Assembly (NCBI RefSeq): GCF_000013565.1
Contig: NC_007802.1
Span: 620,001-684,000, forward strand
Source of the DNA: Jannaschia sp. CCS1
GTDB taxonomy: Bacteria > Pseudomonadota > Alphaproteobacteria > Rhodobacterales > Rhodobacteraceae
DNA length: 64,000 nucleotides
Direction of reading: 5' to 3'
Shown one piece after another: positions 42,764 through 51,645 of the stretch (position 1 is its first letter; each line of letters opens with the position of its first letter). The translations under genes and the position numbers were made by a program. Below the pieces are notes generated by a model, which did no database searches, had not been told where the DNA came from, and saw only the letters and a list, made by a program, of their open reading frames with translations.

Positions 42764-44209
42764 ATGCAAATGCCCACACCTGACGCCCGCGTTCTGGCCC
42801 GCAAAGCGCGGATCGTCGAACGCCTGCTGACTGTCCTGCCGAAAACGGCCGTCATCCATGAGGACGCGGAAACCAAGGCCTATGAATGCGATGCGCTGAC
42901 GGCCTACAGATGCCCGCCGCTGGCCGCGATCCTGCCGTCCTCGACCGAAGAAGTCGCCGCCGCCCTGAAGATTTGCCATGAGGAAGGCGTGCCGGTTGTG
43001 CCGCGCGGTGCTGGCACGTCCCTGGCCGGTGGGTCGCTGCCCACTGCCGATAGCGTGATCCTGGGCGTGGCGCGGATGAACCAGGTGCTGGAGACGGATT
43101 ATGAGAACCGCGTGATCCGCGTGCAAAGCGGGCGCACCAATCTGTCGGTGACCGGCGCGGTGGAGGCGGAGGAGTTCTTCTACGCCCCCGACCCGTCCTC
43201 GCAACTGGCCTGTGCCATCGCGGGCAATATCGCGATGAATTCCGGCGGGGCCCATTGCCTGAAATACGGCGTGACCACCAACAATCTTCTGGGCGTGAAA
43301 CTGGTGACGATGGAAGGGGACGTGCTGGAGATTGGCGGCGCGCATCTCGATAGCGGCAATTATGACCTTCTGGGCCTGATCTGCGGCAGCGAAGGGCAGT
43401 TGGGCGTGGTGACCGAGGCGACGTTGCGGATCCTGCGCAAGCCCGAAGGGGCGCGGCCCGTGCTGATCGGGTTCGACAGCAACGAAGTGGCGGGCGCCTG
43501 CGTCAGCGATATCATCAAGGCAGGCGTCCTGCCCGTGGCGATTGAATTCATGGACCGTCCGATCCTGGAGATTGCGGAAAACCACGCCAAGGCGGGCTAC
43601 CCCGATTGCGAAGCGGTGCTGATCGTGGAGGTGGAGGGATCGCCGTCCGAGATCGACGCGCAGCTTGGCCTGATCAAGCAAATCGCGCGGTCTCACAATC
43701 CGGTGGATCTGCGGGAGGCTGAGACAGCGGAGGAAGCGGCCCGCATCTGGCTTGGCCGCAAAAGTGCCTTCGGGGCCGTGGGGCAAGTGGCCGATTACAT
43801 GTGCCTCGACGGGACAATCCCCGTGGGGGAACTGCCGCGCGTGCTGACCGGGATCAAGGAGATTGGCGATAAGTACGGGCTGAAAGTGGGCAATGTGTTC
43901 CATGCGGGTGATGGCAACATGCATCCGCTGATCATGTTTGACGCCAACAAGCCTGGCGATCTGGAGTTATGCGAGGCCTGCGGGGCGGATATCCTGAGGC
44001 TATGCGTGGAGGTCGGCGGGTGCCTGACCGGAGAGCATGGCGTGGGGGTGGAGAAGCGCGACCTGATGGGCGCGCAGTTCACCGATGCGGATATGGAGGC
44101 GCAGATGCGGGTGAAGGATGTGTTTGACCCCGCGTGGCTGCTGAACCCCGCGAAGGTGTTCCCGCTGGAGACGTCACAGGGCCGGAGGGAGAGAAATTTC
44201 GCCGCCTGA
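42764..44209 (+). CDS. glcD: Glycolate oxidase subunit GlcD (FAD-linked)
   Basis: A 481-residue FAD-binding oxidase subunit. The PCMH-type FAD domain contains VPVVPRGAGTSLAGGSLPT and the GNIAMNSGGAHCLKYGVTTN stretch. The C-terminal oxidase domain includes GNVFHAGDGNMHPL and CLTGEHGVGVEKR. Together with GlcE and GlcF it oxidises glycolate (or lactate-like acids) to glyoxylate at the membrane. The ATG at 42764 has GGGAGGAAAG upstream. The GlcDEF gene order supports the name. Confidence 0.93.
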   Translation: MQMPTPDARVLARKARIVERLLTVLPKTAVIHEDAETKAYECDALTAYRCPPLAAILPSSTEEVAAALKICHEEGVPVVPRGAGTSLAGGSLPTADSVILGVARMNQVLETDYENRVIRVQSGRTNLSVTGAVEAEEFFYAPDPSSQLACAIAGNIAMNSGGAHCLKYGVTTNNLLGVKLVTMEGDVLEIGGAHLDSGNYDLLGLICGSEGQLGVVTEATLRILRKPEGARPVLIGFDSNEVAGACVSDIIKAGVLPVAIEFMDRPILEIAENHAKAGYPDCEAVLIVEVEGSPSEIDAQLGLIKQIARSHNPVDLREAETAEEAARIWLGRKSAFGAVGQVADYMCLDGTIPVGELPRVLTGIKEIGDKYGLKVGNVFHAGDGNMHPLIMFDANKPGDLELCEACGADILRLCVEVGGCLTGEHGVGVEKRDLMGAQFTDADMEAQMRVKDVFDPAWLLNPAKVFPLETSQGRRERNFAA

Positions 44210-44222
44210 CGGCGTCGACCAA

Positions 44223-44299
44223 CCGGGGGATGTCATCCCCCGGACCCCCCTGAACGGGGGGCTGTCCGCCCCCTATGTGTCTTTCCCGAAAGGGAAAGA
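44223..44299 (+). terminator. Three-hairpin cluster between glcD and glcE
   Basis: Three hairpins stand in a row: CCGGGGGAT-GTC-ATCCCCCGG (44223-44243), CCCCCC-TGAAC-GGGGGG (44245-44261), and TCTTTCCC-GAAA-GGGAAAGA (44280-44299). They lie 13 bases after the glcD stop and before repeat copy D. No T-run follows. They may slow or partly end transcription inside the glc operon. Confidence 0.6.
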
Positions 44300-44305
44300 T
44301 CACAG

Positions 44306-44343
44306 ACCCCCGAGAGTTGTATTTGCCAAGATGAAGGAGCGGG
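44306..44343 (+). repeat. Dispersed repeat, copy D
   Basis: Reads ACCCCCGAGAGTTGTATTTG, then CCAAGATGAAGGAGCGGG, the best-preserved copy. Its GAAGGAG also serves as the ribosome binding site of glcE, whose ATG is at 44348. Hairpins precede it, as they do copies B and E. Confidence 0.6.
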
Positions 44344-44347
44344 CACG

Positions 44348-45493
44348 ATGTTGAGCCCTGCGAGTGAGGCCGAGCTGGCTGGACTGGTGAAAGGCGCGCA
44401 AGGCCCATTGCGCGTCGTCGGCGGCGGCACGCGGTCCATCGGGGGGGTCGGGCCCGGCGAGGTTTTGTCTCTGTCCGATATGGTCGGCATCGAGATGTAC
44501 GACCCGGGGGCGATGACCTTGGTGGCCAAGGCGGGCACCCCGCTGGAAGATATCGAGGCGGCCCTCGCGGCGGAAAACCAGATGCTGGCGTTTGAGCCCG
44601 CGGATATGCGTGCGCTTCTGGGGCGTGACGGCGCGTCGACCATCGGCGGCGTGGTGGCGGCCAACGCCGCTGGCCCCCGGCGCTTGCAGGCGGGCGCGTG
44701 CCGCGATGCGTTGTTGGGCGTGCGTTTTGTGGATGGGCGCGGAGAGATCCTGAAGAACGGCGGGCGCGTGATGAAGAACGTCACCGGCTATGATCTGGTG
44801 AAGCTGATGGCGGGGTCCTACGGGACCCTTGGCGTGATTTCGGAAGTGGCATTGAGGGTGCTTCCCAAGCTGAACGGGGCCACGTTGACCGTGCGCGGCG
44901 GCGATGCGCTCGCGATCATGACCGAAGCGATGATGTCGCCGTTCGACGTCTCAGGCGCGGCGGCGGTGCCGGGGGAGGGGACATTCCTGCGGTTGGAGGG
45001 GCTTGAGGTCTCGGTCCAGTACAGGGTGGAGCAGTTGAGCGCCTTGCTGGGCAAGATGGGCGTGGTGGAGGTGATTTCAGACCCAGATGCCTCCGCCGCT
45101 CTGTGGACACGGCTGCGTGATGTGACGGATTTTGCCGATGGCACCAGTGCCGTCTGGCGCGTCTCGATGAAGCCGTCCGATCTGATGACCCGGCGTGTGC
45201 CAGACCTCGGTGGCGATCTGGATGTGCAATACGATTGGGCCGGGGGGCTGGCCTGGATGCGGATGGCCGACGGGGCTGAGGACGCGCAGATCGTGGAGCG
45301 GCACGGGGCCATTCAGGCCGCCGTCACCGCCAACGGTGGCGGCCACGCGACGCTTTTCAAAGCGCCCGATGCGGTGCACGCCCATGTCTGTGCCTTCCAG
45401 CCGGAACCGCCCGGTGTGGCGGCTCTGTCCAAGGGCCTGCGCGTGCAGTTTGACCCGCGCGGCATCCTGAACCCCGGATTGATGGGGGCCTGA
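44348..45493 (+). CDS. glcE: Glycolate oxidase subunit GlcE
   Basis: A 381-residue FAD-binding subunit. The N-terminal FAD site reads LRVVGGGTRSIGG and STIGGVVAANAAGPRRL; MKNVTGYDLVKLMAGSYGTL is diagnostic of GlcE. Length fits. It partners GlcD in the glycolate dehydrogenase complex. Its ribosome binding site lies in a dispersed repeat. The next small gene overlaps its stop by ATGA. Confidence 0.92.
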   Translation: MLSPASEAELAGLVKGAQGPLRVVGGGTRSIGGVGPGEVLSLSDMVGIEMYDPGAMTLVAKAGTPLEDIEAALAAENQMLAFEPADMRALLGRDGASTIGGVVAANAAGPRRLQAGACRDALLGVRFVDGRGEILKNGGRVMKNVTGYDLVKLMAGSYGTLGVISEVALRVLPKLNGATLTVRGGDALAIMTEAMMSPFDVSGAAAVPGEGTFLRLEGLEVSVQYRVEQLSALLGKMGVVEVISDPDASAALWTRLRDVTDFADGTSAVWRVSMKPSDLMTRRVPDLGGDLDVQYDWAGGLAWMRMADGAEDAQIVERHGAIQAAVTANGGGHATLFKAPDAVHAHVCAFQPEPPGVAALSKGLRVQFDPRGILNPGLMGA

Positions 45494-45822
45494 TGTGGGA
45501 CATATTCGCGATCATGGGGGTGACCTGCGCGCTGTGTGCCGTGGGACTGTCGCTGATCATGACCTCCCACGGTCAGGGCGCGGCGATCATGTCCGTGTTC
45601 ACGGTCGCAGCCCTTGTCGGTCTGTTCGCGCTGGACGGGCGGCCGGGCATGTTGCTGGCCTTCGGGGCGGGTGCGGGTGTTTTTGGATGTGCGGCCGCCA
45701 TCGGCACCTTTCGCTTCTGGCACGGCGGCACACCCTTGGCGCGCGCCGGGCTGACCTTGGCAATCCTGGCCGGGCTGGCGGCGACGCTCGGCCTTGCCGC
45801 CTATCTGGCCATCCCGCGATGA
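45493..45822 (+). CDS. Small membrane protein between glcE and glcF
   Basis: A 109-residue protein with about four hydrophobic helices: residues 4-22, 31-45, 50-68 and 84-105. No soluble domain or cofactor motif is visible. It overlaps glcE by ATGA and precedes glcF by 66 bases, so it is co-expressed with the glycolate oxidase. It may anchor the GlcDEF complex or move substrate; this is guesswork from position. Confidence 0.72.
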   Translation: MWDIFAIMGVTCALCAVGLSLIMTSHGQGAAIMSVFTVAALVGLFALDGRPGMLLAFGAGAGVFGCAAAIGTFRFWHGGTPLARAGLTLAILAGLAATLGLAAYLAIPR

Positions 45823-45888
45823 CACGCAGTTTCACACGTCGCCCGCGCCCCGTCGGGGCCGCCGCGCGCACGATCTGAGGACACGGAC

Positions 45889-47229
45889 ATGCAGACCACC
45901 TTCACGCCCGAACAGTTGAAAGATCCCGCCACCGCGCGCTCCAACGAGATCCTGCGCACCTGTGTCCATTGCGGATTCTGTACCGCGACCTGCCCGACCT
46001 ATCAGGTGCTTGGCGATGAGCTGGACAGCCCACGGGGGCGGATCTACTTGATCAAGGACATGATGGAAAATGACCGCCCGGCGGATGAGAAAACCGTCAA
46101 GCATATCGACCGCTGCCTGTCGTGTCTGGCCTGCATGACGACCTGTCCCTCGGGCGTGCATTACATGCATCTGGTTGATCACGCTCGGGAATATATTGAA
46201 CAGACCTACAAACGCCCCTGGTTTGAGCGGGTCCTGCGCTGGACGCTGGCGCGGATCCTGCCCTATCCCACGCGCTTCCGGCTGGCGTTGCTTGGCGCGA
46301 AAATCGGACGTCCCTTTGCCCGCCTGATGCCCGACGCCCGTCTGCGCGCGATGCTGGACATGGCGCCCGATTACATCCCCCCCGTCAGCCGCAATGATGA
46401 TCCGCAGACGTTTCCGGTGTCTGGCCCGGCGGCGCAAAAGAAGATGCGTGTCGCGCTGATGACGGGCTGTGCCCAAAAAGCGCTCAACACCGATATCAAT
46501 GACGCCACGATCCGCATCCTGACGCGTCTGGGCGCGGAGGTTGTGGTGGCCGAGGGCGCGGGGTGTTGCGGCGCGCTGACCCATCACATGGGCAAGACCT
46601 CCGAAAGCCACGGCACGGCGGCCAAGAACATCCGCGCCTGGGCCAATGAAATGCGCGGTGAGGGTCTGGACGCGATCGTGATCAACACCTCCGGCTGCGG
46701 CACGACCGTTAAGGACTACGGGCACATGTTCCGCGAAGACGCGAAGCTGGCGGAGGACGCGAAGGCCGTGGCGGGGCTGGCCAAGGACATCAGCGAGGTG
46801 CTGATCGACCTGATGCCCGAGGATGCGGTGCAGAAAAACGGCGACGGGCTGCGCGTGGCCTATCACGCGGCCTGCTCCCTGCAACACGGCCAGCAGATCA
46901 AAACCTACCCCAAGGATCTGCTGAAGCGCGCCGGGTTCAAGGTGTTGGAGCCTGCCGACAGTCACCTCTGCTGCGGCTCTGCGGGCACCTACAACCTGAT
47001 GCAGCCCGAGATTTCGGGGCAGTTGAAAGAGCGGAAGGTTCAGACGCTGGAGGCCACGCGGCCCGACATCATCTCTGCCGGGAATATCGGGTGCATGATG
47101 CAGATCGGCGGTGGCACGGACGTGCCGATCGTCCACACGGTGGAGCTTTTGGACTGGGCCACGGGCGGCCCGCGTCCGCCCGCGCTGGACCGCCACCGGG
47201 ATGCGCCCGCGGTGCCAATGCTCCGTTAG
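45889..47229 (+). CDS. glcF: Glycolate oxidase iron-sulfur subunit GlcF
   Basis: A 446-residue iron-sulfur protein. Two [4Fe-4S] motifs are present, CVHCGFCTATCPTY and CLSCLACMTTCPSG, near the N-terminus. The C-terminal half has two CCG-type domains (EGAGCCGALTHHMG and DSHLCCGSAGTYNL). It carries electrons from GlcDE to the quinone pool. Length is normal. Confidence 0.94.
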   Translation: MQTTFTPEQLKDPATARSNEILRTCVHCGFCTATCPTYQVLGDELDSPRGRIYLIKDMMENDRPADEKTVKHIDRCLSCLACMTTCPSGVHYMHLVDHAREYIEQTYKRPWFERVLRWTLARILPYPTRFRLALLGAKIGRPFARLMPDARLRAMLDMAPDYIPPVSRNDDPQTFPVSGPAAQKKMRVALMTGCAQKALNTDINDATIRILTRLGAEVVVAEGAGCCGALTHHMGKTSESHGTAAKNIRAWANEMRGEGLDAIVINTSGCGTTVKDYGHMFREDAKLAEDAKAVAGLAKDISEVLIDLMPEDAVQKNGDGLRVAYHAACSLQHGQQIKTYPKDLLKRAGFKVLEPADSHLCCGSAGTYNLMQPEISGQLKERKVQTLEATRPDIISAGNIGCMMQIGGGTDVPIVHTVELLDWATGGPRPPALDRHRDAPAVPMLR

Positions 47230-47319
47230 GCGAACCGCGCACCAATCACACCGCCCCGCGCGTCACATTCTTGCCCCGCTTCCCCGCTACCACGGCCCAA
47301 ACGGGACGAGAGGTTTACC

Positions 47320-48174
47320 ATGAAGCGTGGGTTTGTTTGGGGCGTTGTCTGTGCCCTGTCTGTTGTGTTCGGGGTCAATGGGGCGCAGGCCCAGGGGCTG
47401 CCGCAGGTCCAGATGACGGAGGGGCATGGCGCTTTGCGGGCCGTCAATGGCGGGACCGAGGCGCAGCTTTGGCGCGCCGTCGGGCGGCTTGATACCGGCG
47501 CGTCCTTTTGCTCGGCCACCCTGATTCGCGATGATCTGGTGCTGACGGCGGCCCATTGTGTGTTCCATCCCGAGACATCCCGCCCCTTTGAGGCCTCGGA
47601 TCTGACGTTTCTGGCGGGTCTGCGCAACGGCCATGCCGAGGCGATCCGGGCCGTGCGGCGGATCATGGTTCTGCCAGAGTACCGCCCCGAATCCGGGCCG
47701 GATTTCGATATGATCGGGCGCGATATTGCGCTGTTGCAGCTGGCGCTGCCGATCTCCATGACATCTATCGTGCCGATTTCGGTGGCACGCACGCCGTGGC
47801 GCGAGGGCCGGGTGACAGTCGTGTCCTACGGGCGCGAGCGGGAGGAATTCGCCTCGATCGAAGAGGGGTGCGAGATTCTGGATCGTCAGGGCACCGTCCG
47901 ATCGCTGAGTTGCGAGGTCGTGTCCGGGGCGTCGGGCTCGCCGGTGCTGCGGGTCAATCAGGGCCGCGCCGAGGTCGTCGCCGTGATGTCCGCCAGCGCG
48001 GAGATGCGCACCGGAGGGGATATCTCGCTGGCCGTGACGCTGGACCGGCATCTGACCACGCTCATGGCCCAGGCCCAGGGGGCCGCGACGGGCAATCTGG
48101 GGGGCGTGCGCTCGTTCATCACGCCGGGCGAAGGCGCGCGTGACGATATCGGCGCGCGGTTTATCCGGCCCTGA
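47320..48174 (+). CDS. Secreted trypsin-like serine protease
   Basis: A 284-residue S1-family protease with a signal peptide (residues 1 to about 25, ending GAQAQ). The catalytic triad is visible: His in LTAAHC, Asp in DIALLQL and Ser in GASGSPVL. Residues beyond about 255 form a short tail of unknown role. It is predicted to be periplasmic or secreted. Its terminator hairpin at 48202 also contains the -35 region of the next gene's promoter. Confidence 0.88.
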   Translation: MKRGFVWGVVCALSVVFGVNGAQAQGLPQVQMTEGHGALRAVNGGTEAQLWRAVGRLDTGASFCSATLIRDDLVLTAAHCVFHPETSRPFEASDLTFLAGLRNGHAEAIRAVRRIMVLPEYRPESGPDFDMIGRDIALLQLALPISMTSIVPISVARTPWREGRVTVVSYGREREEFASIEEGCEILDRQGTVRSLSCEVVSGASGSPVLRVNQGRAEVVAVMSASAEMRTGGDISLAVTLDRHLTTLMAQAQGAATGNLGGVRSFITPGEGARDDIGARFIRP

Positions 48175-48201
48175 AACGGCTGCGAAACGGCCCAAAAACG
48201 G

Positions 48202-48223
48202 CGGGGTCTTGAAACCCCGTTTT
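48202..48223 (+). terminator. Terminator of the trypsin-like gene
   Basis: A 6-bp stem CGGGGT/ACCCCG with loop CTTGAA is followed by TTTT. It begins 27 bases past the stop codon. Its loop and 3' arm overlap the CTTGAAA element of the hsp20 promoter. Confidence 0.65.
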
Positions 48224-48235
48224 GCCTTCCCACAT
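48208..48235 (+). promoter_or_regulatory. Heat-shock (sigma-32/RpoH-type) promoter of hsp20
   Basis: CTTGAAA at 48208-48214, then 14 bases, then CCCACAT at 48229-48235. This is a close match to the sigma-32 consensus CTTGAAA-N(11-16)-CCCCATnT. Transcription from it would give a leader of roughly 100 bases ending in the thermometer hairpin, a suitable length for a ROSE-type leader. Confidence 0.6.
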
Positions 48236-48315
48236 CTGTCTGGTCGGTGCCGCCTCGCGGGCTGACGCAATAGCAACCGGGTGCGCGCCTGATCCCCAGG
48301 GCGGCCCACAATATC

Positions 48316-48338
48316 GTTATCGCTCAATGGAGGATGAC
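48316..48338 (+). ncRNA. ROSE-like RNA thermometer over the hsp20 ribosome binding site
   Basis: The last 25 bases before the start form one hairpin. GTTATC pairs with GGATGAC (one T-G pair) and CTC with GAG, nine pairs in all around an AATG loop, with a single unpaired G at 48322. The 3' arm contains the ribosome binding site GGAGGA. The anti-RBS strand contains TCGCT, matching the conserved UYGCU of ROSE elements, where a bulged or non-paired G opposite the RBS is the hallmark. Small heat-shock genes of alphaproteobacteria often carry ROSE. Confidence 0.7.
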
Positions 48339-48340
48339 CC

Positions 48341-48802
48341 ATGCGAACCTATGATTTTTCCCCTCTCTACCGTGCCACCGTCGGCTTTGACCGCGTGGCG
48401 GACATGCTGGACCGCGTTTTGACGCAGGATGCCAGCCAGTCAACCTACCCGCCCTACAACATCGAAAAGCTCGACGAGAATTCCTACCGGATTTCTGTCG
48501 CCGTGGCCGGGTTCTCGGACGCGGATCTGAATGTTGAGCAGCGCGAGCATCAGCTTGTCGTCTCTGCCAAGCGCGAGAAGGACGAAGACGCCCGCACCTA
48601 CCTGCACCGTGGCATCGCGACCCGCGTGTTTGAGAAGCGGTTTCAGCTGGCCGACCATGTCCGCGTGACCGGGGCCGTGGCCGAGCACGGGATGCTGCAC
48701 ATCGACCTGATGCGCGAAGTGCCCGAGGCGCTGAAGCCCCGCCGGATCGAGATTGGCAATTCCAACGCCAAGGCGATTGAAGGCGACACCGTCGACGCCT
48801 GA
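48341..48802 (+). CDS. Small heat-shock protein, Hsp20/IbpA family
   Basis: A 153-residue chaperone that holds unfolded proteins. The alpha-crystallin domain covers residues about 35-130, with PPYNIEKLDENSYRISVAVA at the start and ATRVFEKRFQLADHV later. The N-terminus (MRTYDFSPLYRATVGFDR) matches IbpA-type proteins. Expression seems to be controlled twice: by a heat-shock promoter and by an RNA thermometer. A clear terminator follows. Confidence 0.93.
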   Translation: MRTYDFSPLYRATVGFDRVADMLDRVLTQDASQSTYPPYNIEKLDENSYRISVAVAGFSDADLNVEQREHQLVVSAKREKDEDARTYLHRGIATRVFEKRFQLADHVRVTGAVAEHGMLHIDLMREVPEALKPRRIEIGNSNAKAIEGDTVDA

Positions 48803-48825
48803 TCCCATCCGCAGCACTTACGAAG

Positions 48826-48852
48826 GGGCGATCCATCCGGGTCGCCCTTTTT
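48826..48852 (+). terminator. Intrinsic terminator of hsp20
   Basis: GGGCGA pairs with TCGCCC across a 10-base loop and is followed by TTTTT, 24 bases past the hsp20 stop. Confidence 0.8.
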
Positions 48853-48950
48853 CGTGGTGCATGCCCCTGTCCCGCCGATGGCCGGGGCGGTGAGAAAAAC
48901 TGCGCGTGTAGTTACAGAAAAACTACAGGTTCACTACGGGAAAATTATAC

Positions 48951-49829
48951 CTAAAACCACTGCCCCGGCTCCATCAGTCCCAACTCCATCAACTGCATTG
49001 ACGACCAGTGGAACTGCACCGATTTGTGCCACCGAAAGTCCGGGATGTCGTGGCGGGATCCGGGATTGGTGCGAAGCGCCTTTGCGACGCGAAACGAACA
49101 GATCGACGCGCTCAGGGAATGGTGCCAGGGGCAGGTGTAGGTGTTCAGTTCTTCATCGGACAGCGTGTGGTCATCGCGCAAGGCCAGCCCCGGCGCGGCC
49201 TGAAACAGGCCCACACGGTCGATCCGGCGTTTGGGCGTGGCGACGTGTTCTTCAAACCGCCACCGCAGTCCGCCATAGAAGTTCAACTGGCGCTCCATCA
49301 CCTCTTTGGCCTCACCCCCGCCGCGACGGGTTTCGGCGTAGTAGCCGGAGCTGTCGAGCAGCGCGCCATCCAGGTCGACGGCATTGGGATGGGCGGCCAG
49401 ATCGCCAGCATAAAGATCGACCACATAGGTCAGGACCGAGGCGCGCCGCTCCTCCATCACCCAGGTCACCAGCTCCCCCACGGTGCGGTCTTCGCAGAAG
49501 GGGTAGAAGAGGTATTCGCCGTTATAACAATAGTGAATCCAGGCGCCCGGCGCCTTCTCGATCAGCGCATTCACGATGGCTTGGGCCGCGCCCGGCTGCC
49601 GGGACGGATGGCGGATGATGTGCTGGGTGCAGGGGTCATCGGGCGGCGCGTCCGGCACCTTCATCTCATCGGGGGCCAGGAGAAAAATCGCAGCAAATCC
49701 CAGCGACCGGAGGTGATCAAGGGTAGACGCAAGCTCCACCCGATCCTCGGCAATCAGGACGGCAAAGGGTCCTTTGCCGAAGCTGGCCGCCGGGGCCGCC
49801 TTGAAGCTGGACAGGGTCTCAAAATTCAT
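48951..49829 (-). CDS. Conserved protein of unknown function (possibly glycosyltransferase-like)
   Basis: A 292-residue soluble protein. I recall close relatives in Rhodobacterales, some labelled glycosyltransferase family 2, but I see no clear DxD catalytic motif. Distinct stretches are [39 protein letters not shown] and the end [12 protein letters not shown]. It is divergent from miaB, with 145 bases between the starts. No signal peptide or membrane segment is apparent. Confidence 0.7.
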   Translation of the reverse strand: MNFETLSSFKAAPAASFGKGPFAVLIAEDRVELASTLDHLRSLGFAAIFLLAPDEMKVPDAPPDDPCTQHIIRHPSRQPGAAQAIVNALIEKAPGAWIHYCYNGEYLFYPFCEDRTVGELVTWVMEERRASVLTYVVDLYAGDLAAHPNAVDLDGALLDSSGYYAETRRGGGEAKEVMERQLNFYGGLRWRFEEHVATPKRRIDRVGLFQAAPGLALRDDHTLSDEELNTYTCPWHHSLSASICSFRVAKALRTNPGSRHDIPDFRWHKSVQFHWSSMQLMELGLMEPGQWF

Positions 49830-49974
49830 CGGGTCGTCTGCTCGGGTATCCGTTTTGCGATACGATGCCTTTGTGGGCGTGGTTTTGCAATTGGCGGGAT
49901 TGATTGAAGTAAGCGCGGTCGCAGGCTACACCCCATCCGTTGAGATTTCCCTGACCCCGCGCGAGGCGCCCCAG

Positions 49975-51288
49975 ATGACCAAAAAGCTCTTTGTGAAGAC
50001 CTATGGCTGTCAGATGAACGTCTACGACAGTGAGCGTATGGCCGAGGCCTTGGGCGGCGAGGGATACGAGCAGGTGAACACGCCCGAAGGGGCGGATATG
50101 ATCCTGCTCAACACCTGCCATATCCGTGAAAAGGCTGCGGAAAAGATGTATTCTGAACTGGGGCGGTTGCGGCCCTTGCGCGATGCCAACCCGGATTTGA
50201 AGATCGGCGTGGCGGGCTGTGTGGCGCAGGCGGAGGGTGAGGAAATCATGCGCCGTCAGCCGCTTGTGGACCTTGTTGTGGGGCCTCAGACGTACCACCG
50301 CCTGCCGAAGATGATGGAGGCGGTGAACGCCGGTGAAAAGGCGCTCGACACGGATTTCCCTGAGGAAGACAAGTTCCTGAACCTGCCCAAGGCGCGCGCC
50401 ACGCGCGGCCCCACCGCGTTCCTGACGGTGCAGGAGGGCTGCGATAAATTCTGCGCCTTCTGTGTGGTGCCCTATACGCGCGGCGCGGAGGTCTCCCGGT
50501 CCGCTGAGCGGTTGATGGCCGAAGCCCGCGATCTGGTGGACCGGGGTGTCCGAGAGATCACGCTGCTGGGGCAGAATGTGAATGCCTATCACGGGGCGGG
50601 GGATGGCGGGACCTGGGGGCTTGCACGCCTGATCCGCGAGATGGCGAAGATCGACGGGCTAGACCGTATCCGCTTCACGACCTCCCACCCCAACGATATG
50701 GAAGACGACCTGATCGCGGCCCATGGCGATTGCCCGGAACTGATGCCGTATCTCCACCTTCCCGTGCAGGCCGGATCAGACAAAATCCTCAAGGCGATGA
50801 ACCGCAAGCACACGGCGGCGGACTACATTCGTCTGATCGACCGCATTCGGGATGCCCGCCCGGATCTGCACCTGTCGGGTGATTTCATCGTCGGCTTCCC
50901 CGGCGAGACGGAGGAGGATTTTCAGGCGACCCTCGATCTGGTGGAAACGGTCGGCTACGGCACGGCCTATTCGTTCAAATACTCCGCCCGGCCCGGGACC
51001 CCTGCGGCGGAACGGACGGGTCAGGTGAGCGAGGCCGAGGCCAGTGACCGTTTGCAGCGCCTGCAAGCGCTGCTGACCCAACAGCAACGCGCGGCGCAAG
51101 ATGCAATGGTCGGGCGGCGCGTGAAGGTGCTGTTTGAGAAGCCGGGCCGCAACCCGGGACAGATGATCGGGAAGTCCGAGTACCTGCATTCGGTGCACGT
51201 GGATGGGCCGGACACTCTGCGCGGTCAGATTGCCGAGGTCGAGATCGCTGAAAGTAAAACGAACTCTCTCACCGGTCGGCTGGTGTAA
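49975..51288 (+). CDS. miaB: tRNA-2-methylthio-N6-dimethylallyladenosine synthase MiaB
   Basis: A 437-residue radical-SAM methylthiotransferase that modifies A37 of tRNAs reading UNN codons. The N-terminal UPF0004 domain begins [20 protein letters not shown] and includes two further cluster cysteines (NTCHIREKA and GCVAQAEG). The radical-SAM cluster is [10 protein letters not shown]-terminal TRAM domain follows. I chose the ATG at 49975, which gives the family N-terminus; the ribosome binding site there is weak. Confidence 0.95.
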   Translation: MTKKLFVKTYGCQMNVYDSERMAEALGGEGYEQVNTPEGADMILLNTCHIREKAAEKMYSELGRLRPLRDANPDLKIGVAGCVAQAEGEEIMRRQPLVDLVVGPQTYHRLPKMMEAVNAGEKALDTDFPEEDKFLNLPKARATRGPTAFLTVQEGCDKFCAFCVVPYTRGAEVSRSAERLMAEARDLVDRGVREITLLGQNVNAYHGAGDGGTWGLARLIREMAKIDGLDRIRFTTSHPNDMEDDLIAAHGDCPELMPYLHLPVQAGSDKILKAMNRKHTAADYIRLIDRIRDARPDLHLSGDFIVGFPGETEEDFQATLDLVETVGYGTAYSFKYSARPGTPAAERTGQVSEAEASDRLQRLQALLTQQQRAAQDAMVGRRVKVLFEKPGRNPGQMIGKSEYLHSVHVDGPDTLRGQIAEVEIAESKTNSLTGRLV

Positions 51289-51645
51289 GGCGACGTCTCG
51301 GGCGGGCGGTGGCCTGCCTTGCGGGCCGAGCGATCCGGCGACAGATCAGGGTGGATCGGCGTAATGTCGCTGATTTGGCAACAAAAAGCGGCTGTGGCGC
51401 CTATCCCAAGGGCCAATCGTTGCGACCTGCGCATGAATGGCGGGCCCGTCGCCCCGTTGTTTCCGCATACGCAACGCCGCTGCGAATAAATCCCTTCCTT
51501 CGTCAGGATAAGGTGCTATCGTTCCGTTATCTAAGCGTTTTCTGAATCGGCTCTGCAGGCTCGTCAGGATGGTGCTGGACGCATTTGATCGAAGCCCATG
51601 GCGCGTCTGGTCGCGCGAGGGTTCGGAATATAGGGGGATGGACGC
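51289..51645. other. Gene-free region between miaB and the OmpA gene
   Basis: A 357-base stretch with no convincing coding frame on either strand. It should hold the OmpA promoter. I see no strong hairpin with a T-run and no clear dyad. A small RNA cannot be excluded. Confidence 0.4.
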
